Part shown: positions 37,475 through 47,411 of the stretch, in pieces | Layout of the letters: each line of letters begins with the position of its first letter | How positions within the stretch are numbered: the stretch's first letter is position 1 | NCBI GenBank assembly: GCA_018818785.1 | Contig: JAHIRF010000005.1 | Location: 124,001 to 188,000 of the forward strand | DNA from: Thermoplasmatota archaeon | Lineage (GTDB): Archaea; Thermoplasmatota; Thermoplasmata; UBA10834 | Length of the DNA stretch: 64,000 bases | Direction of reading: 5' to 3' | The notes under the pieces: model-generated | Database searches by the model: none | Seen by the model: only the letters and a program-made list of their open reading frames with translations | Told to the model about the DNA's origin: nothing | Made by a program: the position numbers and the translations under genes

Positions 37475-38887
37475 GTGAGCAGGTTGGTTCGGAGGATAGT
37501 GATAGTCGGCGCTGGTTGCGGTGGAGGTACGGCCGCCCAGTTCGCTAGGAAAACGGACCGTGTAGCCGAGATTACAATGATAGAGCGAGAGAACTACCCT
37601 CAGTATTCTCGCTGCGGCTTGCCCTATGGCATATCCGGGGTCATACCCGAACTGACCAACCTGATCGAGGCACCCGAGGAACGATTGAAGAAGAACAGGA
37701 TCGGTGTCATGCTCGGCACCGAGGTCACATCCGTGGATCCGGGGTCCAAGGTGGTCCACGCCAGGAAGGCAGACGGTGCAGAGGTCGAGCTTCCTTATGA
37801 CAGCCTGGTCCTGGCGACAGGCGCGATGGCTTGGGTGCCCAACATCAAGGGTGCGTTCAAGGACGGCAGCAAGGAGTTGAAGCAAGGTGTATTCGTGCTT
37901 CGGACGATCGAGGATGCCAGAGGGATACAATCCCTGGCGTCCAAGGGCAAGCGCGCAGTGGTCGTTGGCGCTGGCCTGGTCGGTTTGGAGGTGGCAGAGG
38001 CCCTCATGGTGCGTGGATGCAAGGTGACCATAATCGAGTACCTCTCAAACTGCATACTCGCGATGGTCGATGATGACATGGCCCAGATGATGGCCGATGC
38101 TATCAGGGGACATGATGTGAAGATGTTCAACGAGTACGAGGTCACCGAGATACTGGGCGATGACCGCGCGAACTGCGTCGTCGCAGTTGACCGCAAGACC
38201 AAAGAGGAGCGGACCTTCTACGCCGATTTGATCGTCATAGCTACCGGCCAGAGGGGAGAGACGATGCTGGCCAAGCAGGTCGGGTGCGATGTCGGGAACA
38301 CCAAGCAGATCGTTGTGGATGACAGGTGCGAGACATGCATGAAAGACGTCTTCTCCGTGGGCGACTGCACAGAGTATCCTGATCTGATAACGGGGACGCC
38401 GACCGTGAGCGGGCTGGGCACGATAGCCGTCAAGATGGCCATGGTGGCTGGCATCAATGCCGCGGGAGGGGACGAGAGGTTGCCGAAAGGTTTCCTGCAG
38501 ACGAGGGCCACGGAGCCTTTCGGATGTCAGGTGGCTGCAGTAGGGCCCACCTCCGCGCAGCTGGAACAGCACGGTATCAAGCCAATCATCGGGAAGGTTC
38601 GAGGGTTCACGCTGCCGGATTACTTCCCAGGCAGGAAGGAGATCTATGTGAAGGTCCTCGCACACCCGGACGATGGAAAGATACTCGGCGCTCAGATCGT
38701 CGGTGAGGATAGGGTCCACATGCGGGTGAACGCGTATGCGGTCGCGCTACAGGCGGGCATGACGGTGCACGAGTTCGCGCAGCTGGAGACCGCCTATTGT
38801 CCTCCGGCGGCACCTACCATGGATGTGATCACGATCGCATGCGAGGCGGTCAGGCTGAAGCTCGCCAGAGGCGCAGCTAAGAATTGA
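37475..38887 (+). CDS. FAD/NAD-linked disulfide reductase family (CoA-disulfide reductase / NADH oxidase type)
   Basis: A flavoprotein of 470 residues with an N-terminal FAD motif VIVGAGCGGGTAAQFAR, the redox Cys in YSRCGLPYGISG, an NAD motif VVVGAGLVGLEVAEAL, and FSVGDCTEYP near the C-terminal FAD contact. This is the single-Cys group that includes CoA-disulfide reductase, NADH oxidase and persulfide reductase. Start is GTG 37475 or TTG 37484. It lies on the plus strand inside an otherwise minus-strand ribosomal cluster. Confidence 0.88.
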   Translation: MSRLVRRIVIVGAGCGGGTAAQFARKTDRVAEITMIERENYPQYSRCGLPYGISGVIPELTNLIEAPEERLKKNRIGVMLGTEVTSVDPGSKVVHARKADGAEVELPYDSLVLATGAMAWVPNIKGAFKDGSKELKQGVFVLRTIEDARGIQSLASKGKRAVVVGAGLVGLEVAEALMVRGCKVTIIEYLSNCILAMVDDDMAQMMADAIRGHDVKMFNEYEVTEILGDDRANCVVAVDRKTKEERTFYADLIVIATGQRGETMLAKQVGCDVGNTKQIVVDDRCETCMKDVFSVGDCTEYPDLITGTPTVSGLGTIAVKMAMVAGINAAGGDERLPKGFLQTRATEPFGCQVAAVGPTSAQLEQHGIKPIIGKVRGFTLPDYFPGRKEIYVKVLAHPDDGKILGAQIVGEDRVHMRVNAYAVALQAGMTVHEFAQLETAYCPPAAPTMDVITIACEAVRLKLARGAAKN

Positions 38888-38912
38888 CAGTCTCCGCACG
38901 AGTCAGGTCGTA

Positions 38913-39395
38913 TTAGAAAACGCCCGCGTAGCCGCCCGCGTCCATTTCCTTGATGACGTCCTTGGGCTCCTTACCATCCACGGTCACACCCATGGATGTA
39001 CAGGTCCCGACGACCTCTCTGAACCTGGACCTCTTATCCTTGCCCAGCATCGAGTCCTTCTTCATCTCTGCGATCTTCAGAGCCTGCTGGATGCTCAGGT
39101 TCCCGACCTTGGTCGACTTGGGGCTACCGCTCCCCTTCTCGATCTTGATCTCCTTCAAGATCAGCGCAGTCGTGGGCGGCGTACCAACCTTGATCTCAAA
39201 CCCCTTCGTCTTGGGATCTACGGTGAGTGTGATTGGCACCTTCATGCCTGCGAAAGCCTTCGTCTTCTCGTTTATTGCGTTTACTACCTGTATCACGTTG
39301 ACTCCCATTGGACCGAGTGCCGGACCAAGTGGTGGTCCAGGTGTTGCCTTTCCCCCGTCCACTAGGACTTCGAGTTTCTCTACCATTGAGCTCAC
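38913..39395 (-). CDS. rpl11: Ribosomal protein L11 (uL11)
   Basis: This 160-residue uL11 has the N-terminal GGKATPGPPLGPALGPMGVNV loop and C-terminal rRNA-binding domain with MKKDSMLGKDKRSRFREVVGTC. It binds the GTPase-associated region of 23S rRNA. Its start overlaps the end of the spt5 gene by four bases. Confidence 0.96.
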   Translation of the reverse strand: MSSMVEKLEVLVDGGKATPGPPLGPALGPMGVNVIQVVNAINEKTKAFAGMKVPITLTVDPKTKGFEIKVGTPPTTALILKEIKIEKGSGSPKSTKVGNLSIQQALKIAEMKKDSMLGKDKRSRFREVVGTCTSMGVTVDGKEPKDVIKEMDAGGYAGVF

Positions 39396-40309
39396 TTCTC
39401 CTTTTCAAGAACTCGGACGTGGTCTCCCCGTATAGTCACCGGGATCGGGACCATCGCCTCGAATAGTTCGACAGTTATCTCTTCCTTGTTCTGATCGATC
39501 TGCTGGACCCTGGCCTTCTCACCCTTGAACGGTCCAGCTATGAGTTCGACTATGTCTCCTTCGACTATGCCGGCCACTATGGGCTTCGGCGTCAGGAAGT
39601 GCTCGATCTCGGCGAAGGTGGTCTCTCCCTTGACCATGCCCCTCGTGCGCCTGACACCCTTCACCACTTCCCTGAGACCGTCCGTGTTCATCGCCTCGAC
39701 GAAGACGTAGCCTCGGATCGTCGCCGGTGATAGGATTGCGAACACTCCCATCGGCTTCGGCTTCGCCCTGCTGGCGATGGAGTCCGCGACCGTCTTCTCG
39801 TGACCTATTGATGTCTTGACCGCCAGGATAGATTGTCTGGCAGTGGCCTGTATGGTGACGACATCGCTGATGCCGGGATCATCCTTGATCGCCGCGCTGA
39901 TCAGCACGGTCACCTTGTCTCCGAACCTAGCACCAGAAGGCGAGTTGATCTTCAAGGTGAGGTTCTTCTCCTCACCAGGCATGATGTCGAATGAGGCCTC
40001 GTTGGTATGGTCGGCTGATGGCGTGTTCTCCCAGACAACCCCGACCGCGTCGTAGAGCTTGACGAACCATTCAGGTGAGCCCTCCTCGGTCGCGGAGAAT
40101 ACGGTGTCGACCTTCAATGAGACCGAATGTGTCTGCCCATCGTCTAGGATCTTCAGGCTCATCTCGCACTCGGTCGAATCGCCAGACGGGACCGACCTGT
40201 TGGTCTCCCCTTGGATAACGAACTGCAAGCTCTTCGAGCCAGACGGTGCAGGGTGGTCCGCTTCCTTCTTCGGCTCCTGCTTCTTTGAATTTACATCAAA
40301 CAATCCCAA
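39392..40309 (-). CDS. spt5: Transcription elongation factor Spt5 with an N-terminal Ig-like extension
   Basis: The C-terminal 150 residues are a normal archaeal Spt5/NusG: NGN domain from about 156 (QSILAVKTSIGHEKTVADS, IRGYVFVEAMN) and KOW motif at about 250-275 (GDIVELIAGPFKGEKARVQQID). Archaeal Spt5 proteins are usually about 150 residues; this one has 305. The extra 25-155 segment is beta-rich (VIQGETNRSVPSGDSTECEM, PGEEKNLTLKINSPSGARFGD), like NEW3-type Ig-like domains. The gene sits in the standard secE-spt5-L11 order. Confidence 0.92.
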   Translation of the reverse strand: MGLFDVNSKKQEPKKEADHPAPSGSKSLQFVIQGETNRSVPSGDSTECEMSLKILDDGQTHSVSLKVDTVFSATEEGSPEWFVKLYDAVGVVWENTPSADHTNEASFDIMPGEEKNLTLKINSPSGARFGDKVTVLISAAIKDDPGISDVVTIQATARQSILAVKTSIGHEKTVADSIASRAKPKPMGVFAILSPATIRGYVFVEAMNTDGLREVVKGVRRTRGMVKGETTFAEIEHFLTPKPIVAGIVEGDIVELIAGPFKGEKARVQQIDQNKEEITVELFEAMVPIPVTIRGDHVRVLEKEK

Positions 40310-40342
40310 AATAATCCCTCATATCTCCATAGTGCTGAAACC

Positions 40343-40582
40343 TCAGCTGAACGCCTTGATGATCATGTCGGAACCGTATTCGAAGATCCAATAGATCAGG
40401 AATCCAAGCCCTCCGATCAGAGCCAGCCCTATGGCTACGGTCTGAGTGACCTTGATGTACTCCTCGCCCGTCGGTTTGCGCGCCATCTTCAACACTCTGC
40501 CGTACTTGCCTTTCCCGACGTGCTTGGTCTTCTCCTCGATCTTCCTCTGAAGATTCCAGGATTTGTCAACTATGTCTGCCAT
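40343..40582 (-). CDS. secE: Preprotein translocase subunit SecE (Sec61 gamma)
   Basis: A 79-residue protein with a basic amphipathic N-terminal region (KARKPTGEEYIKVTQTVAIG pattern) and a single C-terminal membrane helix (GLALIGGLGFLIYWIFEYG). It clamps SecY in the translocon. It is placed between ftsZ and spt5, the usual archaeal order. Confidence 0.92.
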   Translation of the reverse strand: MADIVDKSWNLQRKIEEKTKHVGKGKYGRVLKMARKPTGEEYIKVTQTVAIGLALIGGLGFLIYWIFEYGSDMIIKAFS

Positions 40583-40604
40583 TTTGTTCCTGTCCTGTTA
40601 GTAC

Positions 40605-41708
40605 CTACTTGATGAAGTCCAGCCCCATCGCCTCGTTCTTCCTGTTCTTCTTGGGGCCCAGGATGTGCCTGGACTTCACTCCGGTTATGACGACCATGAC
40701 CCTAATCGTCCTCTCGAGGGTCTCGTCGACGGCCGCACCCCAGATGATCCTCGCGCCTGGGCTGATCTTCGACTGGATGACTTCGGCGACCTGTTCGGCT
40801 TCGCTCACGGTCATGTCGGAACCTCCCGTGACGTTGACGAGCGCTGCGGTCGCTTCGGATATGTCCAGCTCTATCAACGGTGAGTTGATGGCTTCGGTGA
40901 CTGCCGCGACTGCCCTGTCGTCGTCGTCCGATTCGCCTAGCCCTATCATGGCGACTCCGCCAGCCTTCATGACTGTCTTGATATCGTTGAAATCCAGATT
41001 TACCAGTCCGGGCTTGGTGACAATCTCCGTGATGCCCTTTATGGATCTCATGAGGACCTCGTCCGCCACCTTGAACGCCGCGTTCAGGGATAGCTTGGGG
41101 ACGATCTCCAGGAGCTTATCGTTTGGTATCACGATGACAGTGTCCGCGACGCTCCTCAGCCGGTCCAGTCCCCATTCCGCGTTCTCGGCCCTTATCGAGC
41201 CTTCCGCCTGGAACGGGTATGTGCATATTGCGATCGTGAGCGCTCCGCACTCCTTCGCCACCTGAGCGACGAATGGTGCAGAACCTGTCCCGGTACCACC
41301 ACCGAGACCGCATGTGACGAATACTATATCGGCTCCGACGACGGACTTCTTGATCTCTTCCTCCGCCTCCCTGGCAGCCTCCTCACCGACCTGTGGCAAG
41401 GCGCCTGCCCCGAGCCCTCTAGTGACACGCCTTCCGAGAAGTATCTTGTGTGGCGCGCGCGTCATAAGGAGATGCTGTGCGTCTGTGTTCGCAGCGTACA
41501 GCTCGGCTCCGATGATGCCTGCCTCAGCAAGCCTGTTTATCGTGTTGGAGCCGCCTCCACCGCATCCGAAGATCCTAATGGTGGTCTTCAGACCTTGGAG
41601 TATCTTCTGCAGCTCCTCATCTTCCGCCGTGAAGGATTGGAAACCTTCCGGCCTCTTCATCTGCTCTTCTTCAATTGCTGTGAGGGCACTGTCGACGAGG
41701 GACTTCAT
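40605..41708 (-). CDS. ftsZ1: Cell division protein FtsZ (FtsZ1-type, copy A)
   Basis: A tubulin-family GTPase of 367 residues. [13 protein letters not shown] and the G-box [18 protein letters not shown] bind GTP, NLDFNDI in the T7 loop supplies the catalytic Asp, and [11 protein letters not shown] and [12 protein letters not shown] follow FtsZ1 usage. Start ATG 41708 follows GGAGG. It is immediately downstream of a second FtsZ1-type gene (about 65% similar by eye) and upstream of secE; a third FtsZ is at 61749. Confidence 0.94.
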   Translation of the reverse strand: MKSLVDSALTAIEEEQMKRPEGFQSFTAEDEELQKILQGLKTTIRIFGCGGGGSNTINRLAEAGIIGAELYAANTDAQHLLMTRAPHKILLGRRVTRGLGAGALPQVGEEAAREAEEEIKKSVVGADIVFVTCGLGGGTGTGSAPFVAQVAKECGALTIAICTYPFQAEGSIRAENAEWGLDRLRSVADTVIVIPNDKLLEIVPKLSLNAAFKVADEVLMRSIKGITEIVTKPGLVNLDFNDIKTVMKAGGVAMIGLGESDDDDRAVAAVTEAINSPLIELDISEATAALVNVTGGSDMTVSEAEQVAEVIQSKISPGARIIWGAAVDETLERTIRVMVVITGVKSRHILGPKKNRKNEAMGLDFIK

Positions 41709-41835
41709 CTCGGGCCTCCGTGGCGTTGTACACGTATAGTGAACGTGACAAAGTGGCAACGGCGAGCCAAGCTCACCGGTTGATTGGACCGTAGCTGATT
41801 AGGTATCTTAAACGTTTCGGAGATGCTTTGGAGCG

Positions 41836-42957
41836 TCAGCGGACCAGATCCACCTCGCCGATGCCCTTGTATCTCTTCTCCGCCTGCTTCCCTAGAATCT
41901 GCGACGACTTGACTCCAGTAGCCACTAACATGACCCGGATGGTCTTGTCCAAGGCAGGGTCGACAGCCGCTCCCCATATGATGCGAGCGTTCGGTCCCAC
42001 CCTCGCCTGTATCTCCTCCGCGGCGCGCTGCGCCTCGGATATCGTCATATCCGTTCCACCTATGACATCGATGAGCACGCCATTAGCCTCGCTTATATCG
42101 ACATCGAGGAGCGGTGAGTTGATCGCTTGTTCTATCGCTTCCATGATCCTATCGTCACCTGGGGCGTCCGATTCCCCTAGACCGATCATGGCCACTCCTG
42201 CACCCTTCATTATGGTCTTGACATCGTTGAAGTCGAGGTTCACCAGACCTGGTCTGGTTATGACCTCGGTGAGTCCCTTTATGGACCTCATCAGTACCTC
42301 ATCCGCGACCTTGAACGCCGCGTTGAGCGAGAGTCTTGGGACGACCTCGAGTAACTTGTCGTTGGGGATGACTATGACGGTGTCAGCGGAATCCCTGAGC
42401 TTGTCCAGCCCCCATTCCGCGTTCTCCATTCTCATCTTGCCCTCTCCCTTGAACGGGAGCGTGGCGACAGCGATCGTGAGTGCGCCCATCTCCTTGGCCA
42501 TGCGCGCCACTACGGATGCCGCACCTGTTCCGGTGCCGCCACCGAGACCGCAGGTGATGAAGCAGATGTGTGTGTCCGCAAGGATCTTCTTGAGTTCATC
42601 CTCCGCCTCTCTGGCCGCCTCTTCGCCTATCTGTGGGAGTGCGCCTGCGCCCAGTCCTCTCGTGACTCTGCGGCCTAGGAGGATCTTGTGCGGTACCCTG
42701 AGGACGAGGAGGTGTTGAGCATCCGTGTTAGCTGCGTACAGCTCCGCGCCTACGATACCTTCATCATGTATCCTGGCAACGGTGTTGGTTCCACCTCCAC
42801 CAACACCTATGATCTTGATGTTAGTTTTGAGGCTCCGCAATATCTGCTCGAGCTCTGCGTCCACCCTTTGATCCTGGTCCAGCATCCCTGCTTCGGTGAT
42901 ACCAGTCCCAGGGCCTGACTCTCTTGCGATTGCGTCTTCGACGAGTGATCTCATCAT
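41836..42957 (-). CDS. ftsZ1: Cell division protein FtsZ (FtsZ1-type, copy B)
   Basis: A 373-residue paralogue of the next gene, with VGGGGTNTVARIHD, GGGTGTGAASVVARMAKE, T7 loop NLDFNDV and TGVKSSQILGKQ. The two copies are in tandem with 127 bases between them, indicating a local duplication. The N-terminal 35 residues differ most. It is divergent from the acylphosphatase gene; the 204-base gap should hold both promoters. Confidence 0.94.
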   Translation of the reverse strand: MMRSLVEDAIARESGPGTGITEAGMLDQDQRVDAELEQILRSLKTNIKIIGVGGGGTNTVARIHDEGIVGAELYAANTDAQHLLVLRVPHKILLGRRVTRGLGAGALPQIGEEAAREAEDELKKILADTHICFITCGLGGGTGTGAASVVARMAKEMGALTIAVATLPFKGEGKMRMENAEWGLDKLRDSADTVIVIPNDKLLEVVPRLSLNAAFKVADEVLMRSIKGLTEVITRPGLVNLDFNDVKTIMKGAGVAMIGLGESDAPGDDRIMEAIEQAINSPLLDVDISEANGVLIDVIGGTDMTISEAQRAAEEIQARVGPNARIIWGAAVDPALDKTIRVMLVATGVKSSQILGKQAEKRYKGIGEVDLVR

Positions 42958-43161
42958 GTTTGTTCACCCCTATCAGAGGCGATAGCGCATATCTCGCTAC
43001 GCCACTGGCTAGTGCATCCCACGCGCGCGTCGCGTATACGATAAAATCGCAATGTGAGTATAAAAAATGTTCGCACACTGACAGAATCGCGGGATCGCCC
43101 CTCCTCTCTCATCATCCAATCACGCGCAATCTTTTTCCCGGGATACATAGATTCCATCAGA

Positions 43162-43437
43162 GTGGAGATACGCGCACACGTCATCTTCGAAGGGCTCGTG
43201 CAGGGAGTGTTCTTCAGAGCGAACGCTCAGAGATTCGCGCAAAACCATGGATTGACTGGTTGGGTCAGGAACATGCCCGATGGACGTGTGGAGGCCGTGT
43301 TCGAGGGCGATGAGGGATCGGTCGATGCTGCGATAGAGTGGTGCTCTAACAAGCAGCCGCATGCGCGGGTCGATCGGAGCACGGTCGATAGATCAGAAGC
43401 GACCGATGAGTATGATGATTTCTCGATCGCGCATTGA
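43162..43437 (+). CDS. acyP: Acylphosphatase
   Basis: A 91-residue protein with the acylphosphatase signature GLVQGVFFRANAQRFAQNHGLTGWVRN, including the catalytic Arg and Asn, and MPDGRVEAVFEGDEGSV. It hydrolyses acyl phosphates such as 1,3-bisphosphoglycerate. Start GTG 43162 gives the canonical EIRAHVIFEG opening; upstream codons in frame look non-coding. Confidence 0.9.
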   Translation: MEIRAHVIFEGLVQGVFFRANAQRFAQNHGLTGWVRNMPDGRVEAVFEGDEGSVDAAIEWCSNKQPHARVDRSTVDRSEATDEYDDFSIAH

Positions 43438-43443
43438 ACCAGG

Positions 43444-44631
43444 TCACTTCACGATGATTATCGATGCTAGCGCAACCGCGGCGACAGTCATGCAGATGGA
43501 TGGGTCGGCCCCGACCACGAGCACTGCGATCAGGATCGCTATCCCGACACACTTTCCCGCGCTCAGGTAGAATTCCCTGAGGAGCACACCCTTCTTCTTG
43601 AAACGCTCCAGCTTGTCGACCAGCATAGTGAATAGGAACGATGGTATCATTGCGATCCAGAAGTACGCCAGACTCATGGCGGACAGGTACTCTCCTGGTC
43701 CGTTCGAATAAGCTGCGTACAAGGTGCTGATGGCCCCGAAGGCCGCTCCTATCCTGACTATCGAGACCCTGTCCTTCAGACGGTCCGACAGATAGCCTAA
43801 CGCCACGGTGGTCACCGCTCCCCAGAATGCGAACAGCGCGAGATAGCCGCTGAGAGTCACCTCGGATTTCGCGAACTCGAAGCTTATCAGGGGCACCAGC
43901 ACCCAGAATATCCCGTCCTGTATCCCCTCGGCGAATAGGGATGATTTGAGTCTCCAGCTCACACCTTTCATGTCCAAGTCCACGTGCAGTTTCCCCACCA
44001 GGTTGACCTTCATCGACTGGAGCAGTTCAGGTATGATGATCCGTTCCCTCAGCTCTTTGAATACGCCGAAGCCGGAGACGTAGACCAAGTTGCATGTTAC
44101 GATGATGGCAGCAATAGCGAAGAGGACCTGGTAGGAGCCGATTCCTATGATGAGTCCGCCCGCGAGCGGAGCCGTGGTCGACACCAGCGGGAATATGAGG
44201 AAATATGCGCCCACTCCCGCACCCCTCTTCTTCCTCGATGTTATGTGCATTATGAGCGCGTTGTACGGCACCCAGAACGTGGCCATATATGTCCCGAAGA
44301 ATATCGGAGGTATCAGTATCAGGTACCATCCCTTCAGGAACATGAGCAGGATGTAGTATGCGACGAGACAAACGAGCGCGGTCTCGATGGATGCAGGAAA
44401 ACTGCGCATGATCGGTCTGGCCGCGAACGCTATCAAAGCGGTCGTCATGACCACGCTGACGAGGATGAATAGGGCGCATTGCTGATAGTCCGCCCCGCCT
44501 TTGTAGAGATAGATCAGAGCGAAGGCATTCGCCATCGTGTTGGATATGGCGACGAGTGTCTGCAGGATGATGAGCGAACCATGCCTATGAGACATCTCCA
44601 GAATGTAGTGTTTGAATTGAGAGCCCTGCAT
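43444..44631 (-). CDS. MFS-type transporter
   Basis: This 395-residue protein has about 11-12 membrane segments. There are short conserved loops: ITSRKKRGAGVGAYF between early segments and GYLSDRLKDRVSIVR in the second half, the latter close to the MFS loop pattern. No substrate clue. Its stop lies seven bases from the convergent acyP stop. Confidence 0.8.
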   Translation of the reverse strand: MQGSQFKHYILEMSHRHGSLIILQTLVAISNTMANAFALIYLYKGGADYQQCALFILVSVVMTTALIAFAARPIMRSFPASIETALVCLVAYYILLMFLKGWYLILIPPIFFGTYMATFWVPYNALIMHITSRKKRGAGVGAYFLIFPLVSTTAPLAGGLIIGIGSYQVLFAIAAIIVTCNLVYVSGFGVFKELRERIIIPELLQSMKVNLVGKLHVDLDMKGVSWRLKSSLFAEGIQDGIFWVLVPLISFEFAKSEVTLSGYLALFAFWGAVTTVALGYLSDRLKDRVSIVRIGAAFGAISTLYAAYSNGPGEYLSAMSLAYFWIAMIPSFLFTMLVDKLERFKKKGVLLREFYLSAGKCVGIAILIAVLVVGADPSICMTVAAVALASIIIVK

Positions 44632-44703
44632 GATATCCTTTCCGTCATCTGCCCTTCGGTATTTGTCGCATACACAAATCAGTCTTTCTATTGCAACCCC
44701 GCA

Positions 44704-45546
44704 TCATGCGAATGCTTTGCCATATACCGCACGGGGGACATCGTGGTGTATCTTGTGGGCCGCCTCCTCACTCATGATCCCCTTCTCCATGAGGGCCTTC
44801 GTCCGCTTGGGCACCGTTCCGATCGCGAGGACCGCGCCGGGTCGTGACGGGTCGTCCAGGAAGTCCGTCTCGAGCATGAACCGATCTCCTTTGGACAGCG
44901 CCACCTGAACCGCTGATTTCCCTGCTAGGACCGATGGCACGAGTCCGAAGTTCTCGTCCTCTTGGACCAGGGGTGGCGAATAGTGCTTGACCACGCGGCC
45001 AGGTTCGAGGCCGACGGATTCCGCCATGTGAGCCAGTTCCTTCATAGATTCGGGCGTTGCCCCTTCCGTATGCAGCACGATCGCGCAACCTGTGCGCCTG
45101 GCAACTTGCATTCCGTGACGCAGGATATCGTTCGAGGCGCTCCAGACCTCCTCGCCGACTGGAAAATGGGGTCGTCCCACCTCGCCTATCGCAATGGCTC
45201 TGCCATCTGCCACATATTCCGCGGCTATATCCATGCCTTCCATCATGATCTGTTTGGCCGTCTCGAGCCCGTATCTCCTCTGGAAGCTCAGGAGCTCCAC
45301 GGGATATGGTCCGACCGTAGCGTACGCGTGCAGCGAAGTCTCTTTGTTGACTCTGTCCTTGATGTTCACGGTCACATCGAAGGCGGTCCTGAAATCATCC
45401 GCCTTGGATATCTCGACGTGGTCGTATGGAAGATGTGAGATTATCAGGTGGGTGCCGCCGAGCTTCTCGAACTCCCTCGCCGAATCCACATTTCTTCCCT
45501 TGATCGGTTCCAGATGGACGTGGTTATCCAATATCGGTATGGACAT
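44704..45546 (-). CDS. TatD-like metal-dependent hydrolase (COG1099 type)
   Basis: A 280-residue TIM-barrel hydrolase: PILDNHVHLEP near the start supplies the H-x-H metal ligands, EVGRPHFPV and VLHTEGATPESMKELA supply further ligands, and RFMLETDFLDDPSRPG contains the C-terminal Asp. Substrate unknown; nuclease or amidohydrolase activity is possible. Confidence 0.82.
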   Translation of the reverse strand: MSIPILDNHVHLEPIKGRNVDSAREFEKLGGTHLIISHLPYDHVEISKADDFRTAFDVTVNIKDRVNKETSLHAYATVGPYPVELLSFQRRYGLETAKQIMMEGMDIAAEYVADGRAIAIGEVGRPHFPVGEEVWSASNDILRHGMQVARRTGCAIVLHTEGATPESMKELAHMAESVGLEPGRVVKHYSPPLVQEDENFGLVPSVLAGKSAVQVALSKGDRFMLETDFLDDPSRPGAVLAIGTVPKRTKALMEKGIMSEEAAHKIHHDVPRAVYGKAFA

Positions 45547-45731
45547 GGGTGTAAGTTCTCGGTCACTTGAAGAGTCACGCAGATTTCAATTCTTCTGTTC
45601 TCTTATCAACAGCGACTTCGACATCCTCAGGCCTCCAGACATATGCAACTTATTTATCAGCACACTCCGTTCCCATCTCCTGCAGTCGGCCAGGCTAGCC
45701 TGCTGCGTTCGGGCATCAGAGGTGTTCTTGG

Positions 45732-47384
45732 ATGGGAGATAACGGCGCGTCCTCAAGTGGTCAAGGCATATTCCTCAGAGAGACCACTGGCCTGGTCCGA
45801 GAGATGAAGTGGCACGACGCCCTTTTCATCAACCTGCTCAACATGAGTGTAGGGGTCGGCGTTGCCTATGTCATATTCCTCGGCCCAGGAATATTCCCAG
45901 GAGCGAATGTCACACTTGGTCTGGTTCTGTGCGCGATCGGCTGCTTCTTCGGGATGTACTGTTTTTCAGCGCTCACGGCCGCGATGCCGCGCAGCGGCGG
46001 CGACTATGTCTTCGTCAGCAGAGTCCTCCATCCGTCCATCGGGTTCGGCTCCAGCTGGATGTGGGTCTTCTGGAACGTCGTCTGGTGCGCCATCCTCGGG
46101 ACGTGGGTCGTGACCTGGGGTCTCAGAGACCTCTTCGGAATGCTGGGTGTCGTGAACAACGATCCGAACCTGCTCGACTGGGCCGACAGGCTGAGCCAGC
46201 CGGACCATCCGATCACTTTCACGCTCACTGCAATGGTCGTCATACTGTCCGGCGTGATGTTGGCACTGGGAACCAAGTTATACCTGAGGGTGCAGGCAGT
46301 CTGTGCGATAATCGGCCTTATCATGCTGGTCGTGGTCGCGGCCATTTTCCTCACGACCTCAAATCAGGAATTCTCATCGACCTGGGACCAATACGCAACC
46401 GGTCAAGGCGCTGCGGACTATAGTGAGACCGTCGCGGATGCCGCCTATGATTCTCCATGGTACAATTACAGTGACTGGCAGTTGACCCTTGCCATCCTGC
46501 CGATAGGGTTATGGTCCCTTGCATATCCGTACTTCACGTCGTTCGTGGGCGGCGAACTGAAGACTCCAAGAAGGACCGCATTAATCGGCAACATGGGTGC
46601 GTTGGTCATCGGCGCGGCATTCATAATCGGGCTATGGTCGATAATCACGAACACGTTGGGAGATACGTTCATACAGGGTACCTACGCCCAGTTCTACGAA
46701 TATGGCTCGACGAGCTACGGGATGCCGAGCGTATGGTTCGACTTCCACGCCGGCATCGCTTCGAAGAGCAGCGCAGCGGTCTATATCATCGGTATAGGGA
46801 TGGTCGCATGGCTGCTCATGTACCCGGCCCTGGCATGCATCGGCCAGACAAGGGCGGCGCTGGCATGGTCCATGGATAGGATAGTGCCGTCGTGGTTCGG
46901 GAAGGTGAGCGAGAGATGGAATTCGCCTTTGAACGCGATCGTCTTCTTCACCACGATCAACATGATATACCTGGCATTCTACGCGAGATTCTCTGACTAC
47001 CAGGGCGGTTTCACCGCGGTGCTCGGCCAAGCGCTCGCGACATTCACGCTCGTCGGTTTTGCCGCCATACTCCTGCCATACAGGAAGAAGACGAGGAAGA
47101 TATACGAATCCTCAGGGATGAATCACAAGATATTCGGAGTGCCGTTGATCACCATCTCCGGCATAATATGGGTCGCATTCCTGTCGGTGAGCATCTGGTA
47201 CTTCATGATCGACCCCAACCTCGGAGCGACTGATTATTGGAGTCCCGTGACCAGATACTTCTCGCTCTATCTCACGGTGGCGATATTCTTTGCGGGGTTC
47301 GCGCTTTATTGGGTGTCGAGATGGTATAGGAAGAAACACGGCGTGAACATCGACCTTGCCTTCGAACAGCTCCCACCCGAATGA
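45732..47384 (+). CDS. APC-family amino acid permease
   Basis: A 550-residue membrane protein with about 12 segments. The N-terminus TTGLVREMKWHDALFINLLNM and GANVTLGLVLCAIGCFFGMY, AMPRSGGDYVFVSRVLHPSIGF and FTSFVGGELKTPRRTALIG follow the amino acid/polyamine permease pattern. A 75-residue extracellular loop around residues 210-250 is unusual in length. The substrate is not determinable. Confidence 0.88.
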   Translation: MGDNGASSSGQGIFLRETTGLVREMKWHDALFINLLNMSVGVGVAYVIFLGPGIFPGANVTLGLVLCAIGCFFGMYCFSALTAAMPRSGGDYVFVSRVLHPSIGFGSSWMWVFWNVVWCAILGTWVVTWGLRDLFGMLGVVNNDPNLLDWADRLSQPDHPITFTLTAMVVILSGVMLALGTKLYLRVQAVCAIIGLIMLVVVAAIFLTTSNQEFSSTWDQYATGQGAADYSETVADAAYDSPWYNYSDWQLTLAILPIGLWSLAYPYFTSFVGGELKTPRRTALIGNMGALVIGAAFIIGLWSIITNTLGDTFIQGTYAQFYEYGSTSYGMPSVWFDFHAGIASKSSAAVYIIGIGMVAWLLMYPALACIGQTRAALAWSMDRIVPSWFGKVSERWNSPLNAIVFFTTINMIYLAFYARFSDYQGGFTAVLGQALATFTLVGFAAILLPYRKKTRKIYESSGMNHKIFGVPLITISGIIWVAFLSVSIWYFMIDPNLGATDYWSPVTRYFSLYLTVAIFFAGFALYWVSRWYRKKHGVNIDLAFEQLPPE

Positions 47385-47411
47385 TCTGCTCTCCGAGGAT
47401 AAGGGCACCCT

